DNA of 64,000 bases from positions 1 through 64,000 of the forward strand of contig NZ_JAVXZZ010000007.1 of NCBI RefSeq assembly GCF_032337135.1, written 5' to 3'. Positions 33,182 to 42,431 of the stretch are shown in pieces. Numbering within the stretch: the stretch's first letter is position 1; each line of letters opens with the position of its first letter. The notes under the pieces are model-generated. The model had not been told where the DNA came from. It worked only from the letters and a program-made list of their open reading frames with translations, and did no database searches. The DNA is from Allorhodoferax sp032337135. GTDB taxonomy: Bacteria > Pseudomonadota > Gammaproteobacteria > Burkholderiales > Burkholderiaceae_C. The position numbers and the translations under genes were made by a program.

Positions 33182-33964
33182 ATGATCAATTCCCTGTGGA
33201 TCTCCAAGACCGGCATGGAAGCCCAGCAGATGCAGCTGGACGTCATCTCGAACAACCTCGCCAACGTCTCGACCAACGGCTTCAAGCGTTCGCAGGCGGT
33301 GTTCGAGGACCTGATGTACCAGAACCTGCGCCAGGTCGGCTCCTCCGTGACCGAGCAATCCACCCTGCCCACAGGCCTGCAGATCGGTCTGGGCGTGCGC
33401 ACCGTGGCCACCAGCCGCACCTTCTCCCAGGGCAACGTGCAGCAATCCACCCGCACGCTGGACGTGGCGATCCAGGGCAACGGCTTCTTCCAGGTCACCA
33501 TGCCCGACGGCACCATCGGCTACACGCGTGACGGTTCGTTCCAGCTCGACAACCAGGGCCGCATCGTCACCAACAGCGGTCTGGTGGTGGCCGGCGGCAT
33601 CACCGTGCCGGCCAACGCCACCAGCATCAGCATCGGGCAGGACGGCATCGTCACCGCCCAGGTGCCGGGCACTGTGGCGCCACAAAACATCGGCACCATC
33701 ACCACGGCCAGCTTCATCAACCCGGCCGGTCTGGAGCCCAAGGGCCAGAACATCTACCAGGAAAGCGCTGCCTCCGGCCAGCCCACCGTGGGCACACCCA
33801 ACAGCAACGGCCTGGGCATGCTGATGCAGGGCTATGTGGAGACCTCGAACGTCAACGTGGTGCAGGAGCTGGTGTCCATGATCCAGACCCAGCGCGCCTA
33901 TGAGATGAACTCCAAGGCCGTACAGACTTCGGACCAGATGCTGCAGAAACTCGGCCAGCTCTGA
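33182..33964 (+). CDS. flgG: Flagellar basal-body rod protein FlgG (distal rod)
   Basis: Distal rod subunit, 260 residues: MINSLWISKTGMEAQQMQLD, NNLANVSTNGFKRSQAVFED, GNGFFQVTMPDGTIGYTRDG and a C-terminal LVSMIQTQRAYEMNSKAVQT. The start is set at 33182 because AGGAGG lies about 6 bases upstream; an in-frame ATG at 33146 falls inside the hairpin element. Confidence 0.96.
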   Translation: MINSLWISKTGMEAQQMQLDVISNNLANVSTNGFKRSQAVFEDLMYQNLRQVGSSVTEQSTLPTGLQIGLGVRTVATSRTFSQGNVQQSTRTLDVAIQGNGFFQVTMPDGTIGYTRDGSFQLDNQGRIVTNSGLVVAGGITVPANATSISIGQDGIVTAQVPGTVAPQNIGTITTASFINPAGLEPKGQNIYQESAASGQPTVGTPNSNGLGMLMQGYVETSNVNVVQELVSMIQTQRAYEMNSKAVQTSDQMLQKLGQL

Positions 33965-33966
33965 GT

Positions 33967-34026
33967 GTCGCTATGGAAACGCTAGCTATGTACGCACATT
34001 CCACCTGGGCTACAGCCCGATTTGGC
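33967..34026. repeat. Dispersed ~58-bp repeat, copy A (overlaps the flgH start)
   Basis: The pattern GTCGCTAT..., AGCTA..TACGCACATTCCAC, then GGGCTACAGCCCG...TTTGGCC matches the other copies in this window (43581-43635, 48360-48417, 50781-50838, 54818-54874, 61328-61387). The flgH start codon and its first 17 or so codons lie within it. Confidence 0.6.
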
Positions 34027-34692
34027 CTCTTTCTGTCGGCCGCAGCATTGCTCGGTGCCTGCAGCTCCATGCCGCCGCCGGCCAAGGTCGACTTCGCCGA
34101 AGTGCGCCCCCAGCCGGTGATACCGGTGGCCGCACAGCCCCGTCCGGCCACCGGAAGCATCTACAGCAACGCCACCTACCGGCCGGCCTTCGAAGACCGC
34201 CGCGCACGGCTGGTGGGTGACACCGTCACCATCAACATCGTCGAGGCCGTGACCGCCAGCCAGGTGACCAGCTCCACCGTGAACCGCAACACCTCGGCCG
34301 CCAACACCATCACCACGCCGCCGGTGCCGGGCATCCTGGGGCCAGACCTGAACAACCTGAACATGGCGGTCAAGACCGACAACAACTTCTCGGGCAAGGG
34401 TGGCACCGCCGCCACCAACACCTTCACCGGCTCGATCACCGCCACGGTGATGGAAGTGCTGCCCAACGGACACCTGCTGGTAGCCGGCGAGAAGCAGATC
34501 GGCGTGAACCAGAATGTGGACGTGATGCGCTTCACCGGCACGGTGGACCCGCGCCAGCTGCAGCCGGGTTCGGTCATCAGCTCGACCCAGGTCGCCAACG
34601 TGCGCGTCGAATCCAAAGGCCGGGGTGCCCAGAACGAGGCCCAGACAGTTGGCTGGCTTTCCCGTTTCTTTTTGAGCTTTAACCCGTTCTAA
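33973..34692 (+). CDS. flgH: Flagellar L-ring lipoprotein FlgH
   Basis: Outer-membrane L-ring subunit, 239 residues. The lipoprotein signal is FGLFLSAAALLGAC, with lipidated Cys30. The mature part has the FlgH signatures DRRARLVGDTVTINIVEAVTAS, GSITATVMEVLPNGHLLVAGEKQ and VDPRQLQPGSVISSTQVA in parts. Two starts are possible, ATG 33973 and ATG 33988, both inside a dispersed repeat and both with weak ribosome binding sites. The repeat therefore appears to have supplied the first part of the signal sequence. Confidence 0.93.
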   Translation: METLAMYAHSTWATARFGLFLSAAALLGACSSMPPPAKVDFAEVRPQPVIPVAAQPRPATGSIYSNATYRPAFEDRRARLVGDTVTINIVEAVTASQVTSSTVNRNTSAANTITTPPVPGILGPDLNNLNMAVKTDNNFSGKGGTAATNTFTGSITATVMEVLPNGHLLVAGEKQIGVNQNVDVMRFTGTVDPRQLQPGSVISSTQVANVRVESKGRGAQNEAQTVGWLSRFFLSFNPF

Positions 34693-34758
34693 AGTTCTCC
34701 AGAATTGTGCCGAGGGGTAGAGGATCCGGTCGGGTCCGCCCCGCTACCGACTCTGCAC

Positions 34759-35889
34759 ATGAACACTCGAACCGCTTTCTCCAAGACCCTGGCCCTGGTG
34801 CTGGGGTTGGCGGTTTTTGCCGCCATCTCGGGACCGGCCCACGCCGCGCGCATCAAGGAAATCGCCGCCATTGAAGGCGTGCGCTCCAACCAGCTCACCG
34901 GCTTTGGCCTGGTGGTCGGCCTGGACGGCACCGGGGACCAGACCACCCAGCTGCCCTACACCTCCCAGGGCCTCGCCAACTACCTGCAGCAACTGGGCAT
35001 CACCCTCTCGGCCCAGGCGCTGAGCCAGTTGCAGATGAAGAACGTCGCAGCCGTGCTGGTCACCACCCAGTTGCCGGCCTTTGCACGCCCCGGGCAAACC
35101 CTGGACGTGAACGTCTCCTCGATGGGCAATGCCAAGTCGCTCAAGGGCGGCACCCTCATCGCCACGCCCCTCAAGGGTGCCGATGGCGAGGTCTACGCGC
35201 TGGCCCAGGGCAACCTGATCGTGGCTGGTGCCGGCGCTGCCGCTGGCGGCAGCAAGGTCACCGTGAACCACCTCAGCGTCGGCCGCATCCCGCAGGGGGC
35301 GCAGGTTGAGCGATCGGTGCCCACCGCCCTGCAGGAAGGCAATACCGTCAACCTGAGCCTCAATGCCTCGGACTTCCAGATGGCCCGGCGCGTGGCCGAA
35401 GCGATCAACCGCAAGTTCGGTCCGGGCTTGGCGCGCGCGCTCGATGGCCGTTCGGTCGAAGTCAAGGCGCCGATGAGCCCCAACGAGCGCGTGGCCTTCA
35501 TCGCCGAGATGGAAGAGCTGCCGGTGGAGTCGTCCATCGGTGCCGCCAAGGTCATCATCAACTCGCGCACCGGCTCCATCGTGCTCAACCAGGCCGTAAC
35601 CCTGGGGCCGTGCGCCGTCGCCCACGGCAACCTGTCGATCAGCATTTCGTCCACGCCGGTCGTCAGCCAGCCGGGGCCCCTTTCCGGTGGCCAGACCGTG
35701 GTGAGTGAGAAGGCATCCATCGACATCAAGCAGGACAAGGGCAAGCTGATCCAGCTGCCCGCCGCCGCGCAGCTGACCGACGTGGTCAATGCGCTCAATG
35801 CACTGGGGGCCAGCCCGCAGGACCTGCTGGCAATCCTTCAGGCCATCAAGTCGGCCGGCGCCCTGAACGCCGAGTTGGAGGTAATCTGA
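34759..35889 (+). CDS. flgI: Flagellar P-ring protein FlgI
   Basis: Periplasmic P-ring subunit, 376 residues, with a Sec signal peptide ending in ISGPAHA and the mature start ARIKEIAAIEGVRSNQLTGF. GLVVGLDGTGDQTTQ and TSQGLANYLQQLGI are diagnostic. The start at 34759 (MNTRTAFSK) is chosen for the signal peptide; no good ribosome binding site is seen. The 66-bp gap after flgH holds no gene. Confidence 0.96.
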   Translation: MNTRTAFSKTLALVLGLAVFAAISGPAHAARIKEIAAIEGVRSNQLTGFGLVVGLDGTGDQTTQLPYTSQGLANYLQQLGITLSAQALSQLQMKNVAAVLVTTQLPAFARPGQTLDVNVSSMGNAKSLKGGTLIATPLKGADGEVYALAQGNLIVAGAGAAAGGSKVTVNHLSVGRIPQGAQVERSVPTALQEGNTVNLSLNASDFQMARRVAEAINRKFGPGLARALDGRSVEVKAPMSPNERVAFIAEMEELPVESSIGAAKVIINSRTGSIVLNQAVTLGPCAVAHGNLSISISSTPVVSQPGPLSGGQTVVSEKASIDIKQDKGKLIQLPAAAQLTDVVNALNALGASPQDLLAILQAIKSAGALNAELEVI

Positions 35890-35890
35890 C

Positions 35891-36865
35891 ATGGCCCTCG
35901 ATCCGATCTACGGTCCGATGAACTCCACGGTCAGCACCTATGGTGGTCTGGCTGTCGATGGACGCAACCTCAGCGCCCTGAAGGCCGATGCCAGCAAGGC
36001 CACGCCCGAGTCGATCCGCGAAACCGCCAAGCAGTTCGAGTCGCTGTTCATGCGCGAGCTCATCAAGAGCATGCGCGACGCCACGCAGCAGACCGGCATG
36101 CTGGAAAACGAGGGCACCAAGCTGGGCACCGACATGTACGACCAGCAGCTGTCCATCGCCATGTCGGGCCAGAAGGGCGGCTTGGGCGAGCTGATCGCCA
36201 AGCAGTTGGCGCAGCAGATGGGCGTGGACATGAATGCGGCGGGTGCCGATGGCATTCCCGACACCCTGGCGCTGGGTGCCAGCAACAGCCTCTCCAGCCT
36301 GGAGCGCAACGCCAGCGACATCGCCGCCAAGGCACGCAAGCTCAGCTCGGCACTCGATGGTGTGGCGCCCAAGCTCAAGAAGGCGCCGACCGAAACCCAG
36401 GCCGACTTCGTGCGCAAGCACTCCGAAATCGCCAACAAGGTCGAGGCCGCCACCGGCATCCCCGCCAGCTTCATGATCGGCCAGGCCGGGCACGAGTCGG
36501 GCTGGGGCAAGCACGAGATCAAGCTCAAGAACGGCCAGTCGGCGCACAACCTGTTCGGCATCAAGGCCGGCGCCAGCTGGAAGGGCAAGGTGGCCGAGGT
36601 CACGACCACCGAGTATGTGGACGGCGTGGCGCAGAAGAAGGTTGCCAAGTTCCGTGCCTACGGCTCCTATGACGAAGCCTTTGCCGACTACGCCAAGCTC
36701 ATTTCCGAAAGCCCTCGCTACGAGAAGGTGCGCAGCCAGGGCAAGACAGCCCAGGCCTTCGCCTCGGGTCTGCAGAAGGCCGGCTACGCCACCGACCCCG
36801 AGTACGCGGCCAAGCTCAGCCGTGCCATCAACACCACCCTGCACCTGCGCAGGGTGCAGACCTGA
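35891..36865 (+). CDS. flgJ: Flagellar rod-cap peptidoglycan hydrolase FlgJ
   Basis: Two-domain protein of 324 residues. The N-terminal rod-scaffold part (about 30-125) has QFESLFMRELIKSMRDAT and YDQQLSIAMSGQKGGLG. The C-terminal glucosaminidase domain (about 175-320) has SFMIGQAGHESGWGKHEI with the catalytic Glu, and AHNLFGIKAGASWKG. It opens the peptidoglycan for rod growth. It starts one base after the flgI stop. Confidence 0.95.
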   Translation: MALDPIYGPMNSTVSTYGGLAVDGRNLSALKADASKATPESIRETAKQFESLFMRELIKSMRDATQQTGMLENEGTKLGTDMYDQQLSIAMSGQKGGLGELIAKQLAQQMGVDMNAAGADGIPDTLALGASNSLSSLERNASDIAAKARKLSSALDGVAPKLKKAPTETQADFVRKHSEIANKVEAATGIPASFMIGQAGHESGWGKHEIKLKNGQSAHNLFGIKAGASWKGKVAEVTTTEYVDGVAQKKVAKFRAYGSYDEAFADYAKLISESPRYEKVRSQGKTAQAFASGLQKAGYATDPEYAAKLSRAINTTLHLRRVQT

Positions 36866-36877
36866 GCGGGGTAGGCC

Positions 36878-38839
36878 ATGAGCGTCCTCAATATCGGTAC
36901 CCGCGCACTGCAGGCCAACCAGGTGGCGCTGCAGACCACCGGCAACAACATTGCCAACGTCAACACGCCCGGCTACTCGCGCCAGAGTGTGGTCATGCGC
37001 CAGGTGGAAGGGCAGTACACCGGCGGCGGCTACCTCGGCAAGGGCGTCGACATCCAGACCATCCAGCGCAATTTCAGCGCCTTCCTGACCCGCCAGGCTG
37101 CCATGACGACCGCCGTGAGCGCGGGCGACACGGCACGCGCCGACAAGCTGACCCAGCTCGAAGGCATCTTTCCCGGCGGCAAGGACGGGCTGGGCGCGTC
37201 GATCACCGACATGCTCAATGCCTTCTCGGACGTGGCCAGCGCACCGACCGACCTGACGGCGCGTACCGTGGCACTGACGCGCATTGACGAGACTGCCTCG
37301 CGCATGCGCTCGGCCGCGCAAAGCCTGGACGAACTGCAAAGCGCCGTCAAGCAGGAGCTCAGCCAGAAGGTGGATGCCGTCAACACCCTGGCCCAGGGCA
37401 TTGCCGAAGTGAATGACGAGATTGCCCGCGCCCTGGGCACCGGCCAGTCTCCCAATGACCTGCTGGACCGGCGCGACCAGCTGGTGCGCGAACTCAACCA
37501 GTACGTGCAGACCACATCCATCGCCGCCGACGACGGCACGGTCGGCATCTTCCTGGCCGGCAGCCAGGCCTTGGTGCTGGGCAACACGGCATCCCCGGTA
37601 TCGCTGGTGGATGACGAATTCGGCGACACCCTCAAGAGCAAGCTGGCCATCACCCAGGGCAACCAGACCATCACGCTGGACGAGAATGCCCTCGGTGGCG
37701 GCGAAGTCTCGGGCCTGCTGCGCTTCCAGAACAGCGACCTGATCGAAGGCCGCAACCTGCTCGGGCGCCTGACCCTGGCGATCAGCACCGAGATGAATGC
37801 CCAGCACCGCCTGGGGCTGGACCTCGACGGCAATTTCGGTGGCGACCTGTTCACCCCGATCAACATCAATACGCCGCAGAACGTATTGAACGCCGCGGGA
37901 AACCAGACCACCGGTTCGCTCACGCTGGCCATCACCGATCCGACCCAGTTCGCGGCATCCGACTACGAAGTCACCTTCAGTTCCACCACCGACGGCACCA
38001 TCACGCGCAAGTCGGACGGCAAGGTCTACACCTTCCCGCAATCGCCTGCGCCCGCCTCGGGTGCGCTGGCCAATGTCGACGGACTGGACATCTTCGTCTC
38101 GGCGGGAGCCACGGCACCCACCACGCCACAACCTGGCGACCGCTTCCTGATCAAGCCGTTTGCCACCTCGGCCAGCAACATCGACAGCGTGTTCTCCACG
38201 CCGCGCAACCTGGCCGTGGCCAGCCCCGTGGCCGGACTCATGGGCACTACCAACAAGGGAAGCCTCAAGCTGGTGAGCCTCACGGCATTGACTTCGCCGA
38301 TGTCGCTGCCCACACCGGTCACCTTCACGTTCACCAGCGCCACCACCTACACCCGCAGCGACACCGGCGCCACCAGCTACACCTACACGCCGGGCCAAGC
38401 GATCAACGCCAACGGCACCGGCACCGGCTGGACCTTCACCTTGCAGGGCGCGGCACAGACCGGTGACACCTTCCAGATCATCGACATCAAGGACCCGCTG
38501 CAGAACAAGGGCGTGGACTTCCGCCTCAACGCCGGCAACGCCACGGCGCTCACCGCCCTGCGCGACAAGGCCCTGTTCGACCAGGCGCCGTTGACCGATG
38601 GTTTCGCCAGCATGATCTCGCAGATCGGCATCCGCACCCAGAGCGCCACCTATGCCTCGCAGGTATCGGGCTCCATTGCCGCCAACGTGGAAAAGGAACG
38701 CACCGCGGTCTCGGGTGTGAACCTGGACGAAGAGGCCGCGCGGCTGATCCAGTACCAGCAGGCCTACCAGGCTTCGGCCAAGGTGATCCAGATCGCGCAG
38801 AACATCTTCGACACCCTGATCCAAGGCATGACACGCTGA
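36878..38839 (+). CDS. flgK: Hook-filament junction protein FlgK (HAP1)
   Basis: First junction protein between hook and filament, 653 residues. The N-terminus has SVLNIGTRALQANQVALQTT and NNIANVNTPGYSRQSV; the C-terminus has SGVNLDEEAARLIQYQQAYQ and SAKVIQIAQNIFDTLI. The long Thr/Ala-rich middle is variable, and the product is large for the family. FlgN is the expected chaperone. A 992-codon open frame on the opposite strand is a composition artefact. Confidence 0.96.
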   Translation: MSVLNIGTRALQANQVALQTTGNNIANVNTPGYSRQSVVMRQVEGQYTGGGYLGKGVDIQTIQRNFSAFLTRQAAMTTAVSAGDTARADKLTQLEGIFPGGKDGLGASITDMLNAFSDVASAPTDLTARTVALTRIDETASRMRSAAQSLDELQSAVKQELSQKVDAVNTLAQGIAEVNDEIARALGTGQSPNDLLDRRDQLVRELNQYVQTTSIAADDGTVGIFLAGSQALVLGNTASPVSLVDDEFGDTLKSKLAITQGNQTITLDENALGGGEVSGLLRFQNSDLIEGRNLLGRLTLAISTEMNAQHRLGLDLDGNFGGDLFTPININTPQNVLNAAGNQTTGSLTLAITDPTQFAASDYEVTFSSTTDGTITRKSDGKVYTFPQSPAPASGALANVDGLDIFVSAGATAPTTPQPGDRFLIKPFATSASNIDSVFSTPRNLAVASPVAGLMGTTNKGSLKLVSLTALTSPMSLPTPVTFTFTSATTYTRSDTGATSYTYTPGQAINANGTGTGWTFTLQGAAQTGDTFQIIDIKDPLQNKGVDFRLNAGNATALTALRDKALFDQAPLTDGFASMISQIGIRTQSATYASQVSGSIAANVEKERTAVSGVNLDEEAARLIQYQQAYQASAKVIQIAQNIFDTLIQGMTR

Positions 38840-38853
38840 AAGTGAGGTGAACC

Positions 38854-40131
38854 ATGCCCGTGAACAACGCCCGGATGGGCTTCTCCAACGCCTACGACAA
38901 CGTCGTGCGCACCCTCACCACGCGCCAGAGCCAGCTCGCCACGCTGCAGGAAAACCTGACATCCGGCAAGCGCGTGCTCAAGGCCAGCGACGACCCCACC
39001 GCGGCGGCGCAAGCCGAACGCTCGCTCACGCGCCTGGCCCGCATCGCGGCCGACCAGCGTGCACTCGAAGCCCAGAAGAACACCATCTCGGTGGCCGAGA
39101 GCACCCTCGGTGACGTGACCGATGCGCTGCAGCGTTTCCGTGAACTGACGGTGAACGCTGGCAGTGCCACCCTCACGGCCTCGGAGCGCAAGACCATCGC
39201 CGTGGAACTCACCGGGCTGCGCGAACAGATCCTGTCCTACGCCAACCGCAAGGACAACAACGGCCAACCCTTGTTTGCAGCCCTGGGCAGCGCGCAGAGC
39301 CCCTTCTCGGGCCCGCAACCCACCGTACCGGGGCCCGACTACCAATTCCAGGGTTTGCCCGGCGCACCGGCTTCGAGCGAGACCGCCATTCCGGCTGCAC
39401 TCGATGGCGAAAGCGCCTTCATGCTGCAGACCCAGCGTGACGGCGCCTACAACGTCTCCGTGACCAACTCGCCGGCGGGCTACATCGACCCCAGCCGCAC
39501 GCTGCAGACCAGCCCGGTCTCGGTCACCAACAACAGCCTGCTCACCGGCCTAGGCTACACGTTGCAGGTGCAGTCGGTGGACACTACCACCACCCCCGGC
39601 ACCACCGTCGTGAACTACAGCCTCACCGACAGCCTGGGCAATCCGCTGGCCACCACCCCCGCCAGCTACCCCACGGCCAAGTCGCCGGCGACCTTCACCG
39701 TGACCGACATCCCCGGCATGAGCCTGGACGTGACGGTGACAGGTACCCCGCTGGTCGGCGACACCATCACCCTCAAGACCAGCCCCAGCATCTTCAGCGT
39801 GCTCGACGATGCCATCCGGGACATCGGCGGTGCCGTCAACGGCAATGCCGCTGCCCAGGCCGTGGGCCAGGCGCTGAACAACATCGACATCGGCATGGGC
39901 CGCATCAACGCCGTGCGCGGCATCGCTGGCGACCTGCTCAACCGCGCCGACCGCATCGGCAGCAACCAGGAGCTGCGCAGCGTACAGCTCGAAGCCGACC
40001 GCTCGCGTGCCGAGGACCTGGACATGATCAAGGGCGTGTCCGACTTCCAGAACCAGCAGACCGGCTACCAGGCGGCGCTGCAGTCGTATGCCCAGGTGCA
40101 GAAGCTCTCGCTGTTCAACTTCCTGAGCTGA
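38854..40131 (+). CDS. flgL: Hook-filament junction protein FlgL (HAP3)
   Basis: Second junction protein, 425 residues. The flagellin-like N-terminus reads NVVRTLTTRQSQLATLQENL and SGKRVLKASDDPTAAAQAER. The C-terminal segment is LEADRSRAEDLDMIKGVSDF with YQAALQSYAQVQKLSLFNFL. Last structural gene of the flg operon; the next gene follows after 16 bases. Confidence 0.95.
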   Translation: MPVNNARMGFSNAYDNVVRTLTTRQSQLATLQENLTSGKRVLKASDDPTAAAQAERSLTRLARIAADQRALEAQKNTISVAESTLGDVTDALQRFRELTVNAGSATLTASERKTIAVELTGLREQILSYANRKDNNGQPLFAALGSAQSPFSGPQPTVPGPDYQFQGLPGAPASSETAIPAALDGESAFMLQTQRDGAYNVSVTNSPAGYIDPSRTLQTSPVSVTNNSLLTGLGYTLQVQSVDTTTTPGTTVVNYSLTDSLGNPLATTPASYPTAKSPATFTVTDIPGMSLDVTVTGTPLVGDTITLKTSPSIFSVLDDAIRDIGGAVNGNAAAQAVGQALNNIDIGMGRINAVRGIAGDLLNRADRIGSNQELRSVQLEADRSRAEDLDMIKGVSDFQNQQTGYQAALQSYAQVQKLSLFNFLS

Positions 40132-40147
40132 GAACGCAGGGCAGACC

Positions 40148-41383
40148 ATGCCGTCGACGCCATCCGTGCTGGGCAATGTGACCCTGGGGTTCGAGCCCCA
40201 GTGGAACCGGCTGCGCCGCATCAGCGGCTACCGGCTCTGGGTCGACGCCCCCCAGCACAGCGCAGTGGACGCGACCCACCTGCTGCAGGCCCTGGGCGAC
40301 AACTACCCCTTCAGTGGCCAACGCCCGCTGTGGCTTCACGTGCGCAACGAGCCCCTGCTGCTGTCACTGCTCGACCATGCGGCTGTTCCCGGCATCGGAC
40401 TCATCATCCACCCCGAACTGTTGGCCGACGCGCTGCTGGCCGGCCGCGTGCGCGCGGCCCACGGACGCGGCACCGCACTGGTGTGGCATGGCCAGCCCGG
40501 GGCCCGCATGCCCGCCCAGCACGCGTCTTGGTTCAGCCAGGAGCTGCGGGCGCTTTCGCCCCAGGAATCGCTGCAGGCCTTGCGTTGTGCCCTGCGCCAG
40601 CACCACGACCCCGGGTTCGCTCCCGATGGCGGCGCAGGCAGTCCGCTGCAGCGTGGCGTAGTCTACGAAGGCTTGGCCACACCCTCCCTGGTGGAGCACG
40701 CCCTGGACCAGCAAGGCGCCGCCGCCGTGGTGGGCTGGCCCGCCGAAGAGGTGCTGCACCAGTACCGCTACCGCCAGATCCTGCCCGCGCAGGACGCCAT
40801 CCTTGCCCTGATGCGGGCCCTGGACGACGATGCCTCGCTGGAACGGATCGAGCAGCTGCTCGGGCAGGAACCCCTGCTGACCTACCGCTTCCTGCGATGG
40901 ATGAACTCGGCCGCCATGGGCCTGCAACGCGGCATCGACAGCGTGCGCCCGGGTCTCATGGCCGTGGGCCTGAGCCGCCTGCGCGAATGGCTGCTGGCCC
41001 AGCTGCCGCACGCCAACAGCGACCCGAACCTGGTTCCGGTGCGCTTTTCCATGGTGCTGCGTGCCCGCACCATGGAATTCCTGTGCGAAGCCGGTGCCGA
41101 GGAAGAGTTGCGCCGCGAGGTCTTCCTGTGCGGACTGTTCTCGCAGATGGACCTGCTGCTGGGCGAACCCCTGGGCAACGCCATGGCCCGCTTGCCGCTC
41201 AGCGGCCGCGTCGAATCCGCCATCCTGGGCCAGACCGGGCCCTACGCGCCTTGGCTCGAAGTGGCCACGGCACTCGAATCCAGCCACACCGGCATGATCC
41301 GCGAGGTCTGCCGCGCCCACGACGTGGCCCTGGAAGCCGCCAACCGGGCCTTGCTGCGGGCCCTGGCTGGAGCCGCGCACTGA
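40148..41383 (+). CDS. HDOD-domain signalling protein (YuxH-like, divergent N-terminus)
   Basis: A 411-residue cytoplasmic protein. The C-terminal half (about 215-400) is an HDOD domain: ILALMRALDDDASLERIEQL, EPLLTYRFLRWMNSAAMG, and RLREWLLAQL. The N-terminal half resembles a degenerate EAL domain in placement, with no EAL motif and no visible catalytic residues, as in the YuxH/CdgJ group. It begins 16 bases after flgL and is probably cotranscribed with it. Some proteins of this type affect motility through c-di-GMP networks; the role here is inferred from position only. Confidence 0.78.
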   Translation: MPSTPSVLGNVTLGFEPQWNRLRRISGYRLWVDAPQHSAVDATHLLQALGDNYPFSGQRPLWLHVRNEPLLLSLLDHAAVPGIGLIIHPELLADALLAGRVRAAHGRGTALVWHGQPGARMPAQHASWFSQELRALSPQESLQALRCALRQHHDPGFAPDGGAGSPLQRGVVYEGLATPSLVEHALDQQGAAAVVGWPAEEVLHQYRYRQILPAQDAILALMRALDDDASLERIEQLLGQEPLLTYRFLRWMNSAAMGLQRGIDSVRPGLMAVGLSRLREWLLAQLPHANSDPNLVPVRFSMVLRARTMEFLCEAGAEEELRREVFLCGLFSQMDLLLGEPLGNAMARLPLSGRVESAILGQTGPYAPWLEVATALESSHTGMIREVCRAHDVALEAANRALLRALAGAAH

Positions 41384-41413
41384 CGTGCGCGACGGGCAGG
41401 CTTCAGGCCTGAC

Positions 41414-42250
41414 TCAACGGCAGGTTTCCTGCGCCGAATCGATCATCCGCTCCAAGGCAGGGCAGTAGACGTAGTCGATCGAGGTATTGGGTGTTTTGCC
41501 GTAGCGCACAGCGGCAACGCCAACCGGAGCTGTCAGGGGCTTGAATACCGTCTCGATATCCGGAACCGCGCCAAACGCTTGGGCAGGTTTGCTGTAGTCA
41601 ATGGCACTGTCGACGCCACTCTGCAAAGCCCTGGCCCATTTTTCCATGTTGTCGACGAACTGTCGCCGTGCAGGGTCCTTTTCGACACCACCCGAGTTCC
41701 ACTCTTCAGGGGTTGAATTGGGGAAGCCCACCAAAGCCAGGTTGATAAACAAACGCACTTCATAGAGCCGCCAGTTGGACTTGGAGTTCCGGACAATTAC
41801 CTGCAGTCCGGGAACCGGCTGGTTGTAGATGCTGCGTGTCTGGTGGCTGACGATGAGACAGTTGTCGTTATGTCCGGAAACCTTGTTGACCCGCAGCGCA
41901 TGCGGGATGGCCGGATTGCAGACGTTGGCGGAGAAATAACCATCCTCCGAACCACTGGACATCGACGAGGTGATGGCCATTTCAAGGAAGTACTCGCCAT
42001 TGTGGGGGCTGACGAGGATCACTCGCCCGATCATCACATTCATGTTGTTGACGAAGTCCGCCAGGTCGGCAATCTGCCAGTTACGCCCACCCTTGTAGAT
42101 GGCGCGCCCACCGATGGTGGCAGCGGGACCCAGCGCCTCATAGGTCTGGTAAGCCCGGAACTTGTTGTTCGGAAACAGTTCGTCTGCACCAGCCGCAAAT
42201 GCACTGACACACAGGGCGGCCATGGAGAAGGCCGCAAGAAGTTTTTTCAT
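41414..42250 (-). CDS. Secreted protein of unknown function
   Basis: A 278-residue protein with a clear Sec signal peptide (MKKLLAAFSMAALCVSAFAA) and a mature part without recognisable domains. It has a cysteine pattern (VCNPAIP, DNCLIVS, VYCPALE, ETCR) that could form two periplasmic disulfides. The start at 42250 gives the standard signal peptide; 13 upstream codons are discarded. It is convergent with the HDOD gene and stands alone. The codon usage and slightly lower GC differ a little from the flagellar genes. Confidence 0.7.
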   Translation of the reverse strand: MKKLLAAFSMAALCVSAFAAGADELFPNNKFRAYQTYEALGPAATIGGRAIYKGGRNWQIADLADFVNNMNVMIGRVILVSPHNGEYFLEMAITSSMSSGSEDGYFSANVCNPAIPHALRVNKVSGHNDNCLIVSHQTRSIYNQPVPGLQVIVRNSKSNWRLYEVRLFINLALVGFPNSTPEEWNSGGVEKDPARRQFVDNMEKWARALQSGVDSAIDYSKPAQAFGAVPDIETVFKPLTAPVGVAAVRYGKTPNTSIDYVYCPALERMIDSAQETCR

Positions 42251-42431
42251 ATGAATCGATGTCGGACGTCCCGACCGTTTGAAGTTCACTCGGATTGAGC
42301 ATCCTCAACCCCCCTTTCCAGCGACCGCTCCGGCCGGTGCACCGGCTCTCTCCGACAGCATCAGGCCGTCAGATGGCGCAGGCAGTGTAACGACGCCGGA
42401 GACCACTCCCAGCGCTACTGTTGCCCCCAAC

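Noticed and set aside
35846..38824. A 992-codon open frame on the minus strand opposite flgJ and flgK
   Set aside because: Gly/Ala/Arg/Val-rich with no domain pattern, and fully antisense to well-recognised flagellar genes. High GC codon bias produces such frames.
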